Source: Enterobacteriaceae bacterium UBA5654
GTDB taxonomy: Bacteria; Pseudomonadota; Gammaproteobacteria; Enterobacterales; Enterobacteriaceae
DNA: 64,000 nucleotides
Assembly (NCBI GenBank): GCA_002421005.1
Contig: DIJC01000014.1
Coordinates: forward strand, 68,782 to 132,781
Direction of reading: 5' to 3'
Shown here: piece by piece, positions 8,705 to 17,589 of the stretch
Layout of the letters: every line of letters begins with the position of its first letter
Position numbering within the stretch: the stretch's first letter is position 1
Notes under the pieces: generated by a model
Told to the model about the DNA's origin: nothing
The model's database searches: none
The model's input: the letters and a program-made list of their open reading frames with translations, nothing else
Program-made: the position numbers and the translations under genes

Positions 8705-9247
8705 ATGCAAAAGAGAAACGATATCCTTCAGGCCGCCGAGCGGCTGTTTTATGCCAACGGCTTTCACGCCACCAGCACCGATCGCATCTGCGAGGAAGCG
8801 GGCGTCTCAACCCGCACCCTGTACCGCCATTTTCCCTCACGCGAGGCGCTCACCGAAGCGGTGATGCACCATCGTCAGCAGCGTTTTTTTGCGGACCTGC
8901 TCGCGGCGGACGATCCCCAGGCGATAAGCCAGCTCTTTGCCGTTCTCGCGCAGTGGATGCGGGAATACGGCGCGTCGGGCTGTTTTTTTCTCAAGGCCTG
9001 GGGCGAGTATGCCAGTGAAGAGGAGCATCTTGCGGCGCTGGCGCTGGATTTTCGCTATACCCTGCGCGGCTATATCAGCGCCTGCACAGGCCACGCGCGG
9101 GGCGAACATCAGCAGGCCGTCGCCGATGCGGTCTGGATGCTGTTCGAGGGGGCGATCACCTCCGCCCTGATTATCGGCCCCGAGGCTGCGCAACATGCTG
9201 GCGCGGCGGCGCAGCAATTACTGGCAGGCGGCGGAGATCCATCATGA
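8705..9247 (+). CDS. TetR/AcrR family transcriptional regulator
   Basis: One-domain repressor of 180 residues. The N-terminal helix-turn-helix is clear: ILQAAERLFYANGFHATSTDRICEEAGVSTRTLYRHF (residues 6-42), followed by a helical ligand-binding domain with an Ala-rich C-terminus. The start codon abuts the palindromic operator and the 3' end overlaps the MFS gene by four bases (ATGA), so this is probably an autoregulated repressor of the exporter that senses one of its substrates. The ligand is unknown. Confidence 0.92.
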   Translation: MQKRNDILQAAERLFYANGFHATSTDRICEEAGVSTRTLYRHFPSREALTEAVMHHRQQRFFADLLAADDPQAISQLFAVLAQWMREYGASGCFFLKAWGEYASEEEHLAALALDFRYTLRGYISACTGHARGEHQQAVADAVWMLFEGAITSALIIGPEAAQHAGAAAQQLLAGGGDPS

Positions 9248-10377
9248 AAACCTCCCTCGCGCTGGGGATCGCCGGATTTTCCCTGATTGCCGTTACCTAT
9301 GGCATGGCGCGATTCGCCTGGGGTCTGATGCTGCCGGACGTGGCGCAGGCGATCCCTTTTAGCTCGCGGCTGGCGGGCGTGCTCTCGGCCTGTAGTTTTG
9401 CCGCCTACTGCCTGTCGATTCTCGCCGCCCCGCTGCTGGCTCGCCGTTTGGGTTCCCGTTTGCCTGCGGCGGCGGCGGCGCTGTGTGCGGCGGCAGGTCT
9501 GGCGATCCTTGCGCTGGCCGTGTCGCCACTGATGCTTGGCGTCGGGCTGTTCATCGCCGGACTCAGCCCCGGTCTGGCGTCGCCCTCTCTCGCCGATGCG
9601 GTAAGCCGACTGATTGCTGAACGCCGCCAGTCACAGATGAATACGCTGATTAATGCCGGGACGGGCGCGGGAATTATTCTCTCGGTGCCGGTGCTGTTTT
9701 ATCTGCCGGGTGGCTGGCGCGCGGCGTGTGGCGTATTTGCCGTTCTGGCGCTCGCCTGCCTGTTCCCGACGCTGCGCTGCCTGCCCGCAGGCGCATCCAC
9801 CCACCATGAAGAACAACCCGGATACGGCGATTTTCTCAACCGGCCCATGCTACGCCTGACGCTAATCGGACTTATCAGCGGCGCGGCCAGCGCGGCATGG
9901 TGGAGTTTCGGCCCGCAGATACTGCACCAGCAGCTTCATGCCGCTAACAGCACCGTCAGTACGCTGTGGCTGATTAGCGGCGGCGCGGGGATCCTCGGCG
10001 TGTTAGCCGGGCCTGCCGCTTCGGTCATCGGGTTGAGGCAGGTTTACCGTCTTTCCCTGCTGGGTATGGCTGTTCCGTTACTGCTTCTTGCCGTGAGTCA
10101 GCACGTCAGCGGATGGCTTTACCCCGCGGTCGGACTGGGAGGACTGGGTTATATTACGCTTTCCGGGGTGCTGCTGGTCTGCGGCGCGCAGGCGGTGAAA
10201 CGTTCCCCGGCGGGCGGCGTTGGCGTGGTGTTTTTTATGCTCGCCGCCGGACAGGTAATCGGATCGGTAATTTTCGGCCTGCTCTGTGCCCAGACCGGGG
10301 CAGTAGTCGCCCTGCTGGCCTTCGCTGGTTGTGCGGCAGCGATGCTGCTGGTGGTGCCGGAGACAGAAAACCGCTGA
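9244..10377 (+). CDS. MFS transporter (YbfB/YjiJ type)
   Basis: Inner-membrane protein of 377 residues with about twelve hydrophobic segments. The opening GIAGFSLIAVTYGMARFAWGLMLPD resembles the YbfB/YjiJ class of major-facilitator proteins. It is co-transcribed and translationally coupled with the TetR regulator upstream, a common arrangement for drug or metabolite exporters. GC-rich like its partner. Transport direction and substrate are unknown. Confidence 0.88.
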   Translation: MKTSLALGIAGFSLIAVTYGMARFAWGLMLPDVAQAIPFSSRLAGVLSACSFAAYCLSILAAPLLARRLGSRLPAAAAALCAAAGLAILALAVSPLMLGVGLFIAGLSPGLASPSLADAVSRLIAERRQSQMNTLINAGTGAGIILSVPVLFYLPGGWRAACGVFAVLALACLFPTLRCLPAGASTHHEEQPGYGDFLNRPMLRLTLIGLISGAASAAWWSFGPQILHQQLHAANSTVSTLWLISGGAGILGVLAGPAASVIGLRQVYRLSLLGMAVPLLLLAVSQHVSGWLYPAVGLGGLGYITLSGVLLVCGAQAVKRSPAGGVGVVFFMLAAGQVIGSVIFGLLCAQTGAVVALLAFAGCAAAMLLVVPETENR

Positions 10378-10677
10378 CAAATCTTTTCACATTCATGGCG
10401 CAATTAAACCGGGTATAAAACAACGCACTACAGAAAGTTCAATCTGAATCGCGCATAATTTAATAAATTCAAAAATATTCTTGTTTCTTTCTGTTCAGTA
10501 AAGGCGCACAGTCATAGCAGAAGTGAAAATGTTTTCGCTTCGCTGCCACAAATAAGTCGTTTTTAATGTCCTTACGATGTGTACCTGTCATGCTACAACC
10601 TGGCCCACTTTTGTACAATTTATCGGGCATCGCTTATATAGCGTGATACAGAATTAAAAATGACAGAAGGATAACGC
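10378..10677. other. intergenic, possible promoter only
   Basis: AT-rich stretch with no credible ORF. TTGTAC (10612-10617), 18 bases and TATATA would make a weak sigma-70 promoter for the small ORF at 10678. Nothing else recognised. Confidence 0.4.
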
Positions 10678-10791
10678 ATGAATATGTTACTGATTTTATT
10701 TCCGCTGGGCGGAATATTAATATTTATTACAGTCTTAGTCGCGTTGGCACGGTTAGGTGTTGCCATCTCTAACAACCCGGATGAAAATTAA
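10678..10791 (+). CDS. 37-residue single-span membrane peptide
   Basis: ATG at 10678 has AGAAGGA seven bases upstream. The peptide begins MNMLLILFPLGGILIFITVL and continues as a hydrophobic helix to about residue 24, then a short polar tail (RLGVAISNNPDEN). It has the character of the small stress-induced membrane proteins of enterobacteria, but I do not recognise this one. It stands alone between the MFS gene and a small zinc-ribbon gene and close to two cold-shock genes. Function unknown; that it is translated is inferred from the RBS and composition. Confidence 0.6.
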   Translation: MNMLLILFPLGGILIFITVLVALARLGVAISNNPDEN

Positions 10792-11069
10792 ACGAAGCGG
10801 CGCTGAAACAAGCCGATTCTCTTACCGCCCTGCGCGGAAATTCCCCCTGTAATTTACTCAACTGAAATCAGAGTCTGCCGGGCGCGTTCCACGCGTGACA
10901 GCCCGCAAACCCTGCCCTAACCAGACCGTTATCCGGTCTTGTTCATTCCTCCCCACGGTCATGAAGCGTCAACGCGATTAACAATTAACGACAAGATTAT
11001 TAAATCAATGCGAGCTATTTGGCGGCAAACCACGTATGGTTGTCGGCCATTTATCAGGAAAAAATATCT

Positions 11070-11234
11070 ATGCCAGGACGTAAAGATTCTAAAGCCCGTC
11101 GCAATCATCTCGTAAAATGTTCTTGCCCTGACTGCGCTCAGCTGTCAGAACACAGTTTTACACGCGTGCAAAAAGGCGCACAGCTTATGTGCCCGCACTG
11201 CAATAAATTATTCCTTCCTTCGCAAACAATGTAG
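11070..11234 (+). CDS. small zinc-ribbon protein next to cold-shock genes
   Basis: Product of 54 residues starting MPGRKDSKARRNHLVKC. Two CxxC pairs (CPDC at about 19-22, CPHC at about 41-44) predict one zinc ribbon, preceded by a basic stretch that could bind nucleic acid. The ATG at 11070 has AGGA about ten bases upstream; a longer in-frame reading from 11019 lacks conserved character. It lies just ahead of cspG-like and cspH genes and has a long untranslated-looking leader (10792-11069, otherwise empty), which recalls cold-shock genes. Exact family not identified. Confidence 0.7.
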   Translation: MPGRKDSKARRNHLVKCSCPDCAQLSEHSFTRVQKGAQLMCPHCNKLFLPSQTM

Positions 11235-11304
11235 CGCGCAAACACCACGTTTTAGCTGGCTTGTGGCTTTCCGGGGCGATGTTATGACGTGTAATGCAGC
11301 AGAA

Positions 11305-11330
11305 GACCCGCCTGTTAGCGGGTTCTTTAT
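11305..11330 (+). terminator. terminator downstream of the zinc-ribbon gene
   Basis: ACCCGC and GCGGGT form a short stem followed by TCTTTAT, about 70 bases after the zinc-ribbon stop codon. Confidence 0.6.
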
Positions 11331-11464
11331 ATCATGCGGAGCGTTGAAGCGCGGATAGTCGGGGATCGCGTGGCTATCCGGGAGTGCGTTTAAACTATCA
11401 TTGCTGGCTGACGACGCTGGCTTTCACCGTCCTGGTATTAGCAGCCACGGGAAATTAAAAATCA

Positions 11465-11680
11465 TTAATCGCGCAGCACGACGTTAGCTGCGGCCGGGCC
11501 TTTATTACCACTTTCAATAGAAAACTCAACCTTCTGACCTTCAAATAAGGTATTGAAGTCTTCTCCCTGCAATGCAGAAAAATGTACGAATACATCTTTA
11601 CTGCCATCAAGCGGAGAAATAAAACCAAAACCTTTATCACCGTTAAACCACTTTACTAAGCCAATTATTTTAGCGGACAT
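11465..11680 (-). CDS. cspG: CspA family cold-shock protein, CspG-like
   Basis: RNA and single-stranded DNA chaperone of 71 residues with one cold-shock domain. RNP1 (KGFGFI) and RNP2 (VFVHF) are both intact. The phrases GFGFISPLDGSKDVFVHFSA and TLFEGQKVEFSIESGNKGPAAANV are closest, from memory, to E. coli CspG rather than CspA or CspB. The symbol is therefore probable, not certain. A long leader lies upstream and the divergent neighbour is cspH, the same pairing as in E. coli (cspH-cspG). Confidence 0.88.
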   Translation of the reverse strand: MSAKIIGLVKWFNGDKGFGFISPLDGSKDVFVHFSALQGEDFNTLFEGQKVEFSIESGNKGPAAANVVLRD

Positions 11681-11983
11681 CTGAATTTCCTGTTTTTACG
11701 CCTTTCGGCAGGCAGGGTTTGTTTTACAGAAAACACTTAGCATTGAACGAGTAAACTCAAAAAAAGGGGATATCAGCGATAGCGCCTGGTGATGAGAACG
11801 GCTATAGTAAAATGTTCAGATGAGGTCTGTATTCAAACCGACACTCTCATTAATGCACATATATTATAATTAAGCAATGTTTATTTTGGCGGGTCTGAAT
11901 ACGGGTGGCAGGAAAATATAATGCTGGCTATTAATACAGTGCCGTGTATAGTGGCGCTGAATTTTAAATATTAAGGTTTCTAT
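11681..11983. other. divergent leader region of cspG-like and cspH
   Basis: About 300 bases with no ORF between two divergent cold-shock genes. A leader of over 100 bases for the minus-strand gene would be usual for cold-inducible csp mRNAs, whose 5' UTR acts as an RNA thermosensor; I did not locate a clear cold box. Confidence 0.45.
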
Positions 11984-12196
11984 TTGTCCCGAAAAATGAC
12001 AGGCATCGTCAAAACTTTTGATGCCAAAAGCGGTAAAGGCTTCATTACCCCATCGGATGGTCGCAAAGATGTTCAGGTCCATATTTCCGCATTATCACTT
12101 CGTGAATCGGAAATTCTAAGTCCAGGCTTACGCGTTGAGTTTTGTCGAGTCAACGGTCTGCGGGGGCCATGCGCCGCAAACGTCTATCTTTCCTGA
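11984..12196 (+). CDS. cspH: cold-shock-like protein CspH, TTG start
   Basis: 70 residues, MSRKMTGIVKTFDAKSGKGFITPSD onward, nearly the same as E. coli CspH including its ending NGLRGPCAANVYLS. RNP1 reads KGFI rather than KGFGFI and RNP2 is VQVHI, so two aromatic nucleic-acid-stacking residues of CspA are missing, as in CspH generally. The start is TTG at 11984 with AAGG seven bases upstream; the ATG at 11996 would drop four residues shared with E. coli CspH. Sits divergent from the cspG-like gene. Confidence 0.93.
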   Translation: MSRKMTGIVKTFDAKSGKGFITPSDGRKDVQVHISALSLRESEILSPGLRVEFCRVNGLRGPCAANVYLS

Positions 12197-12291
12197 ATCA
12201 CCCTTCCTTAGCATAACGCACAGATTATCGAGCTTGCCCTGTTCTGCATTTCAGGTTCGATATCAACAAGCTCTGCTCTGCGTTAAAAAAC

Positions 12292-12603
12292 CTACACCTG
12301 CATCGACATAATGTCCTGATAGGCGGCAATCAACTTATTACGCACCTGAATGCCCATTTGCAGCGACACCGAAGATTTTTGCAGATCGGTCATCACGTCA
12401 TTAAGCGCCACGCCCGGTTCGCCAATGGCAAACTTTTCCGCCTGCACCCGCGCCGCGTTTTGCGTGTCGCTGATACGGTCTATGGCGGCGTGAAGCTGCC
12501 CGGCGAAGCCCGTTGTCGGCTCATTCTGCACGCTCTGGTTGCGCGCTACGCTTGCGGTCGCCTGTAATGCGCTAAGGACGCCTTCGATACCCTGGATAGC
12601 CAT
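12292..12603 (-). CDS. fliE: flagellar hook-basal body protein FliE
   Basis: Forms the junction between the MS ring and the proximal rod and closes the export gate. Product of 103 residues ending in the rod-type helix GIQVRNKLIAAYQDIMSMQV, near-identical to E. coli. ATG at 12603 has GGGGTG upstream; a GTG two codons earlier is possible but less likely. Monocistronic and divergent from fliF; the 212-base gap should hold the FlhDC-dependent class 2 promoters of both. Confidence 0.97.
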   Translation of the reverse strand: MAIQGIEGVLSALQATASVARNQSVQNEPTTGFAGQLHAAIDRISDTQNAARVQAEKFAIGEPGVALNDVMTDLQKSSVSLQMGIQVRNKLIAAYQDIMSMQV

Positions 12604-12815
12604 TTTCACCCCATAGAAAGTTAACGCGGTGAGATTACCAGCTTGTCAATGGGATAAAGGCGCTAAATAACGTAGAAAAAACAGGTTATTTCAGCCATAG
12701 AAAATCGCGATTCGTCAAATAATGGCGGGGCTAACACTATGCGTTTGCCGATCCGGGAGTCAGTTTTGTTTCACTACACGTTTACCGCCATTCACCAGGA
12801 TTCACGAGGTGCGCA

Positions 12816-14522
12816 ATGAGTGCGGCTGCAACGACCACGCCACAGAATCGATCCGTTGAGTGGATAAATCGCCTGCGCGCCAATCCCAAAATCCCTTTGA
12901 TGGTCATAAGCGCCGCTGCCGTGGCCATTGTTGTCGCGATGGTGCTGTGGGCAAAAACTCCCGATTACCGCACGCTGTACAGCAATTTATCCGATCAGGA
13001 TGGCGGCGCAATCGTCAGCCAACTGACGCAGATGAACATTCCCTACCGCTTCTCTGACAACGGCGGCGCGCTGGAAGTCCCGGCAGACAAAGTGCATGAA
13101 CTGCGCCTGCGTCTGGCACAGCAGGGGCTGCCAAAAGGCGGCGCGGTCGGTTTTGAATTGTTGGATCAGGAAAAGTTTGGCATCAGCCAGTTCAGCGAGC
13201 AGGTCAATTACCAGCGGGCGCTGGAAGGTGAACTGGCCCGCACGATCGAAACGCTGGGACCGGTAAAAACGGCGCGCGTCCATCTGGCGATGCCCAAGCC
13301 GTCGCTGTTCGTGCGCGAGCAAAAATCCCCTTCCGCGTCGGTAACGCTGAATCTGGAGCCGGGACGTGCGCTGGATGAAGGGCAAATCAGCGCCGTGGTG
13401 CATCTGGTTTCCAGCGCTGTCGCCGGGCTGCCGCCGGGCAACGTGACGCTGGTCGATCAGGGCGGGCATCTGCTGACCCAGTCAAACACCAGCGACCGCG
13501 CGCTTAATGATGCGCAACTGAAATACGCCTCCGATGTTGAAGGCCGCGTGCAGCGCCGTATTGAGTCGATCCTCTCGCCAATCGTCGGCAACGGTAACGT
13601 CCACGCGCAGGTCACTGCACAGATTGATTTTGCCGATAAAGAGCAGACCGAAGAGCAATATCATCCGAACAGCGACAGTACCCAGGCCGCGATGCGCTCC
13701 CGTCAGTTGAACGTCAGCGAGCAGAACGGCGGCCCCAATTCCGGTGGCGTGCCGGGCGCGTTGTCGAATCAGCCAGCACCGGCGAACAGCGCGCCGATTG
13801 CTAATCCGCCTGCCACCAATGCGCAGAATGGTCAGCAAAACGGTCAGCAAAACGCACAAACCACGTCTACCAGTGCCAGCAACAACACCGGGCCGCGTAG
13901 CAGCCAGCATAACGAAACGACCAACTACGAAGTTGATCGCACCATTCGCCATACCAAAATGAACGTCGGCGACGTGCAGCGTCTCTCGGTCGCCGTGGTG
14001 GTCAACTACCGCAATCTGCCGGACGGTAAGCCTCTCCCGCTCACCGCCGATCAAATGAAACAGATTGAGGATCTCACCCGCGAAGCCATGGGTTTCTCCA
14101 CCAACCGTGGCGATACCCTCAACGTGGTGAACTCGCCGTTCAGCGCCGTGGATGAAACCGGTGGTGAATTGCCGTTCTGGCAACAGCAATCGTTTATCGA
14201 TCAGTTGCTGATCGCCGGACGCTGGCTGCTGGTACTGCTGGTCGCGTGGCTGCTGTGGCGTAAAGCGGTTCGTCCGCAGCTGGTGCGCCGTCAGCAGGCT
14301 ATTGAAGCGGTACAGCAGGAAGCGCAGGCGCGTCAGGAAACCAGCAGCACCGCTGACGGCGTGGAAGTTCGCCTGAGCAAAGACGAACTGACCCAGCAGC
14401 GCCGCGCCAACCAGCGGATGGGCGCAGAAGTCATGAGCCAGCGTATTCGTGAGATGTCAGATAACGATCCGCGCGTCGTGGCGCTGGTCATTCGCCAGTG
14501 GATGAGTAACGAACATGAGTAA
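12816..14522 (+). CDS. fliF: flagellar MS-ring protein FliF
   Basis: Inner-membrane ring on which the motor and export gate are built. 568 residues with a transmembrane segment near 25-46 (MVISAAAVAIVVAMVLW), the periplasmic ring-building motifs, a low-complexity Gln/Asn/Ser linker at about 310-355 (repeats of NGQQNGQQN), a second transmembrane segment at about 455-475 and the C-terminal FliG-binding tail. Overlaps fliG by eight bases. First gene of fliFGHIJK. Confidence 0.98.
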   Translation: MSAAATTTPQNRSVEWINRLRANPKIPLMVISAAAVAIVVAMVLWAKTPDYRTLYSNLSDQDGGAIVSQLTQMNIPYRFSDNGGALEVPADKVHELRLRLAQQGLPKGGAVGFELLDQEKFGISQFSEQVNYQRALEGELARTIETLGPVKTARVHLAMPKPSLFVREQKSPSASVTLNLEPGRALDEGQISAVVHLVSSAVAGLPPGNVTLVDQGGHLLTQSNTSDRALNDAQLKYASDVEGRVQRRIESILSPIVGNGNVHAQVTAQIDFADKEQTEEQYHPNSDSTQAAMRSRQLNVSEQNGGPNSGGVPGALSNQPAPANSAPIANPPATNAQNGQQNGQQNAQTTSTSASNNTGPRSSQHNETTNYEVDRTIRHTKMNVGDVQRLSVAVVVNYRNLPDGKPLPLTADQMKQIEDLTREAMGFSTNRGDTLNVVNSPFSAVDETGGELPFWQQQSFIDQLLIAGRWLLVLLVAWLLWRKAVRPQLVRRQQAIEAVQQEAQARQETSSTADGVEVRLSKDELTQQRRANQRMGAEVMSQRIREMSDNDPRVVALVIRQWMSNEHE

Positions 14523-15510
14523 TCTTACCGGAACGGAAAAAAGCGTCATTCTGCTGATGACCATCGGCGAAGATCGTGCGGCGGAGGTGTTCAAGCACCT
14601 CTCCAATCGCGAAGTTCAGCATCTGAGCGCGGCGATGGCGAACGTGCGGCAGATCTCCAATAAGCAGCTTACCGAAGTGCTGGGCGAGTTTGAGCAGGAA
14701 GCTGAACAGTTTGCCGCGCTTAACGTTAATGCCAACGAATACCTGCGTTCGGTGCTGGTCAAGGCGCTGGGCGAAGAGCGCGCCGCCAGCCTGCTGGAAG
14801 ATATTCTCGAAACCCGCGAAACCTCAAGCGGCATCGAAACGCTCAACTTTATGGAACCGCAGAGCGCGGCCGACCTTATTCGCGACGAGCATCCGCAGAT
14901 TATCGCCACCATTCTGGTGCACCTTAAACGTGGGCAGGCCGCTGATATTCTGGCGCTGTTCGACGAGCGTCTGCGCCATGACGTGATGCTGCGTATCGCC
15001 ACCTTCGGCGGCGTCCAGCCCGCCGCGCTGGCGGAACTGACCGAAGTGCTGAACAACCTGCTCGACGGCCAGAATCTCAAGCGCAGCAAAATGGGCGGCG
15101 TGAGAACGGCGGCGGAAATCATCAACCTGATGAAAACGCAGCAGGAAGAAGCGGTTATTTCCGCCGTGCGCGAATTCGACGGCGAACTGGCGCAGAAAAT
15201 CATCGACGAGATGTTCCTGTTCGAAAATCTGGTCGAAGTGGACGACCGCAGCATCCAGCGCCTGTTGCAGGAAGTGGATTCCGAATCCCTGCTGGTGGCG
15301 CTCAAAGGTGCCGAGCAGCCGCTGCGCGAGAAGTTCCTGCGCAATATGTCCCAGCGCGCCGCCGATATTCTGCGCGACGATCTGGCCAACCGTGGCCCGG
15401 TCCGCCTGTCGCAGGTGGAAAACGAGCAGAAAGCTATCCTGCTGATTGTGCGTCGTCTGGCGGAAACCGGCGAGATGGTGATTGGCAGCGGCGAGGATAC
15501 CTATGTCTGA
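14515..15510 (+). CDS. fliG: flagellar motor switch protein FliG
   Basis: Torque-generating C-ring subunit that contacts the stator. 331 residues, the usual length, beginning MSNLTGTEKSVILLMTIGED. The middle and C-terminal domains carry the EHPQ (E125-Q128) motif that binds FliM and the charged helix KIIDEMFLFENLVEVDDRSIQRLLQEVD. Its start overlaps the fliF end and its 3' end overlaps fliH by eight bases. Confidence 0.98.
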   Translation: MSNLTGTEKSVILLMTIGEDRAAEVFKHLSNREVQHLSAAMANVRQISNKQLTEVLGEFEQEAEQFAALNVNANEYLRSVLVKALGEERAASLLEDILETRETSSGIETLNFMEPQSAADLIRDEHPQIIATILVHLKRGQAADILALFDERLRHDVMLRIATFGGVQPAALAELTEVLNNLLDGQNLKRSKMGGVRTAAEIINLMKTQQEEAVISAVREFDGELAQKIIDEMFLFENLVEVDDRSIQRLLQEVDSESLLVALKGAEQPLREKFLRNMSQRAADILRDDLANRGPVRLSQVENEQKAILLIVRRLAETGEMVIGSGEDTYV

Positions 15511-16201
15511 TCAACTGCCGTGGAAAATCTGGCAGCCTGACAGCCTGTTTGCTCCGCTGACGGAGGCAAGCCCGGTTGAACAGGATGAGCAGCCGCCGGA
15601 GCCGCAGGAGGACATCTCCCCGGAACAGCAGCTCCAGCAGCAACTGGCGCAGTTACAAATCCAGGCCCACGAGCAGGGGTATAACGCCGGACTGAATGAA
15701 GGCCGCAAGGCGGGCCACGACCAGGGCTATCAGGAAGGGCTGGCGAAGGGGCTTGAGCAGGGACAACTTCAGGCGCGCCAGCAGCTGGAGCCGCTTCACG
15801 CGCGGATGCAGCAACTGGTCAGTGAATTTCAGAACACCCTCGATGCGCTGGACAGCGTCATCGCCTCGCGCCTGATGCAGATGGCGCTGGAGGCGGCGCG
15901 TCAGGTTATCGGTTACACGCCCGGCGTGGATAACAGCGCGTTAATTAAACAGATCCAGCATCTGCTCCAGCAGGAGCCGCTGTTCAGCGGCAAGCCGCAA
16001 CTGCGCGTTCACCCGGACGATTTGCAGCGGGTGGAAGATGCACTGGGAGCCACGCTCAGCCTGCACGGCTGGCGGCTACGCGGCGATCCGACGCTGCATC
16101 CCGGCGGCTGTAAAGTCTCCGCTGATGAAGGCGATCTTGACGCCAGCGTCGCCACTCGCTGGCAGGAACTCTGCCGCCTTGCCGCGCCGGGAGCCTGTTA
16201 A
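15503..16201 (+). CDS. fliH: flagellar assembly protein FliH
   Basis: Regulator (stator) of the export ATPase FliI. 232 residues; start at MSDQLPWKIWQP (15503), since an earlier in-frame codon at 15482 lies inside fliG. Residues 50-95 are a Gln/Glu-rich coil and contain the GxxxG-type repeats typical of FliH (GYNAGLNEGRKAGHDQGYQEGLAKGLEQG). The stop overlaps the fliI ATG by one base. Confidence 0.96.
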   Translation: MSDQLPWKIWQPDSLFAPLTEASPVEQDEQPPEPQEDISPEQQLQQQLAQLQIQAHEQGYNAGLNEGRKAGHDQGYQEGLAKGLEQGQLQARQQLEPLHARMQQLVSEFQNTLDALDSVIASRLMQMALEAARQVIGYTPGVDNSALIKQIQHLLQQEPLFSGKPQLRVHPDDLQRVEDALGATLSLHGWRLRGDPTLHPGGCKVSADEGDLDASVATRWQELCRLAAPGAC

Positions 16202-17571
16202 TGACCACCCGCCTGAGCCGCTGGCTGACCACCCTCGACAATTTCGAAGCCCGCATGGTGCAGCTTCCGTCAGTGCGACGCTACGGTCGGCTGACCCGCG
16301 CCACCGGACTGGTGCTGGAGGCCACCGGGCTTCAGCTTCCGCTGGGCGCGACCTGTATTATTGAGCGTCAGGACGGCGGCGAAACCCAGGAAGTCGAAAG
16401 TGAAGTGGTGGGTTTTAACGGTCAGCGCCTGTTCTTAATGCCGCTTGAAGAGGTGGAAGGCATTCTGCCCGGTGCGCGCGTCTATGCGCGTAACAGTAAC
16501 GGCGATGGCCTGCACAGCGGCAAGCAGCTTCCGCTCGGCCCGGCGCTGCTGGGTCGGGTGCTTGACGGCGGCGGTAAACCGCTTGACGGACTGCCTTCCC
16601 CGGACACCACTGAAACCGGGGCGCTGATCACCCAGCCCTTTAACCCGCTTCAGCGTACCGCCATTGAGCACGTGCTGGATACCGGCGTGCGCCCGATCAA
16701 CGCCCTGCTGACCGTTGGACGCGGCCAGCGCATGGGGCTGTTTGCCGGGTCTGGCGTCGGTAAAAGCGTGCTGCTGGGAATGATGGCGCGCTACACCAAA
16801 GCCGATGTGATCGTCGTCGGGCTGATCGGTGAGCGTGGTCGGGAAGTTAAAGATTTTATTGAAAATATCCTCGGCGCTGACGGTCGCGCCCGTTCGGTAG
16901 TGATTGCCGCCCCGGCGGACGTTTCTCCGCTGCTGCGTATGCAGGGTGCCGCTTACGCCACGCGCATTGCCGAAGATTTTCGCGATCGCGGGCAGCATGT
17001 GCTGCTGATTATGGACTCCCTCACCCGCTACGCGATGGCCCAGCGTGAAATTGCGCTGGCGATTGGCGAACCGCCTGCCACCAAAGGCTATCCGCCTTCA
17101 GTTTTCGCCAAACTGCCCGCGCTGGTCGAACGCGCCGGTAACGGCATCAGCGGCGGCGGTTCAATCACCGCCTTTTATACGGTCCTGACCGAAGGTGACG
17201 ATCAGCAGGATCCGATTGCCGACTCGGCGCGCGCCATTCTCGACGGGCATATCGTGCTGTCCCGCCGTCTGGCGGAGGCCGGACACTACCCGGCGATCGA
17301 TATCGAAGCCTCTATCAGCCGCGCGATGACGTCGCTGATTAACGAACAGCATTACGCCCGCGTGCGCAATTTCAAGCAGCTGCTTTCCAGCTTCCAGCGC
17401 AACCGCGATCTGGTGAGCGTCGGAGCGTATGCTCGCGGCAGCGATCCGCTGCTGGACCGGGCCATCGTGCTGTGGCCGCAGCTGGAGGCGTTTCTTCAGC
17501 AGGGTATTTTTGAAAAAGCAGGCTGGGAAGATTCACTCCAGGCGCTGGAACTGATTTTCCCAACGGCGTAA
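16201..17571 (+). CDS. fliI: flagellum-specific export ATPase FliI
   Basis: Hexameric ATPase of the flagellar type III export apparatus, homologous to the F1 beta subunit. 456 residues with Walker A GSGVGKS at 183-189 (Lys188), the family sequence GLIGERGREVKDFIEN, Walker B LLIMDSLTRYA and a C-terminal domain of the F1 type. E. coli FliI has 457 residues. Starts one base inside the fliH stop. Confidence 0.98.
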   Translation: MTTRLSRWLTTLDNFEARMVQLPSVRRYGRLTRATGLVLEATGLQLPLGATCIIERQDGGETQEVESEVVGFNGQRLFLMPLEEVEGILPGARVYARNSNGDGLHSGKQLPLGPALLGRVLDGGGKPLDGLPSPDTTETGALITQPFNPLQRTAIEHVLDTGVRPINALLTVGRGQRMGLFAGSGVGKSVLLGMMARYTKADVIVVGLIGERGREVKDFIENILGADGRARSVVIAAPADVSPLLRMQGAAYATRIAEDFRDRGQHVLLIMDSLTRYAMAQREIALAIGEPPATKGYPPSVFAKLPALVERAGNGISGGGSITAFYTVLTEGDDQQDPIADSARAILDGHIVLSRRLAEAGHYPAIDIEASISRAMTSLINEQHYARVRNFKQLLSSFQRNRDLVSVGAYARGSDPLLDRAIVLWPQLEAFLQQGIFEKAGWEDSLQALELIFPTA

Positions 17572-17589
17572 TGAAGCGGGAGAACGTGT

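Noticed and set aside
13482..14189. 235-codon ORF antisense to fliF
   Set aside because: A shadow of the GC-rich fliF codons; composition and lack of an RBS argue against a gene. Similar long shadows occur opposite fliK, fliM, amyA and the amidohydrolase gene.
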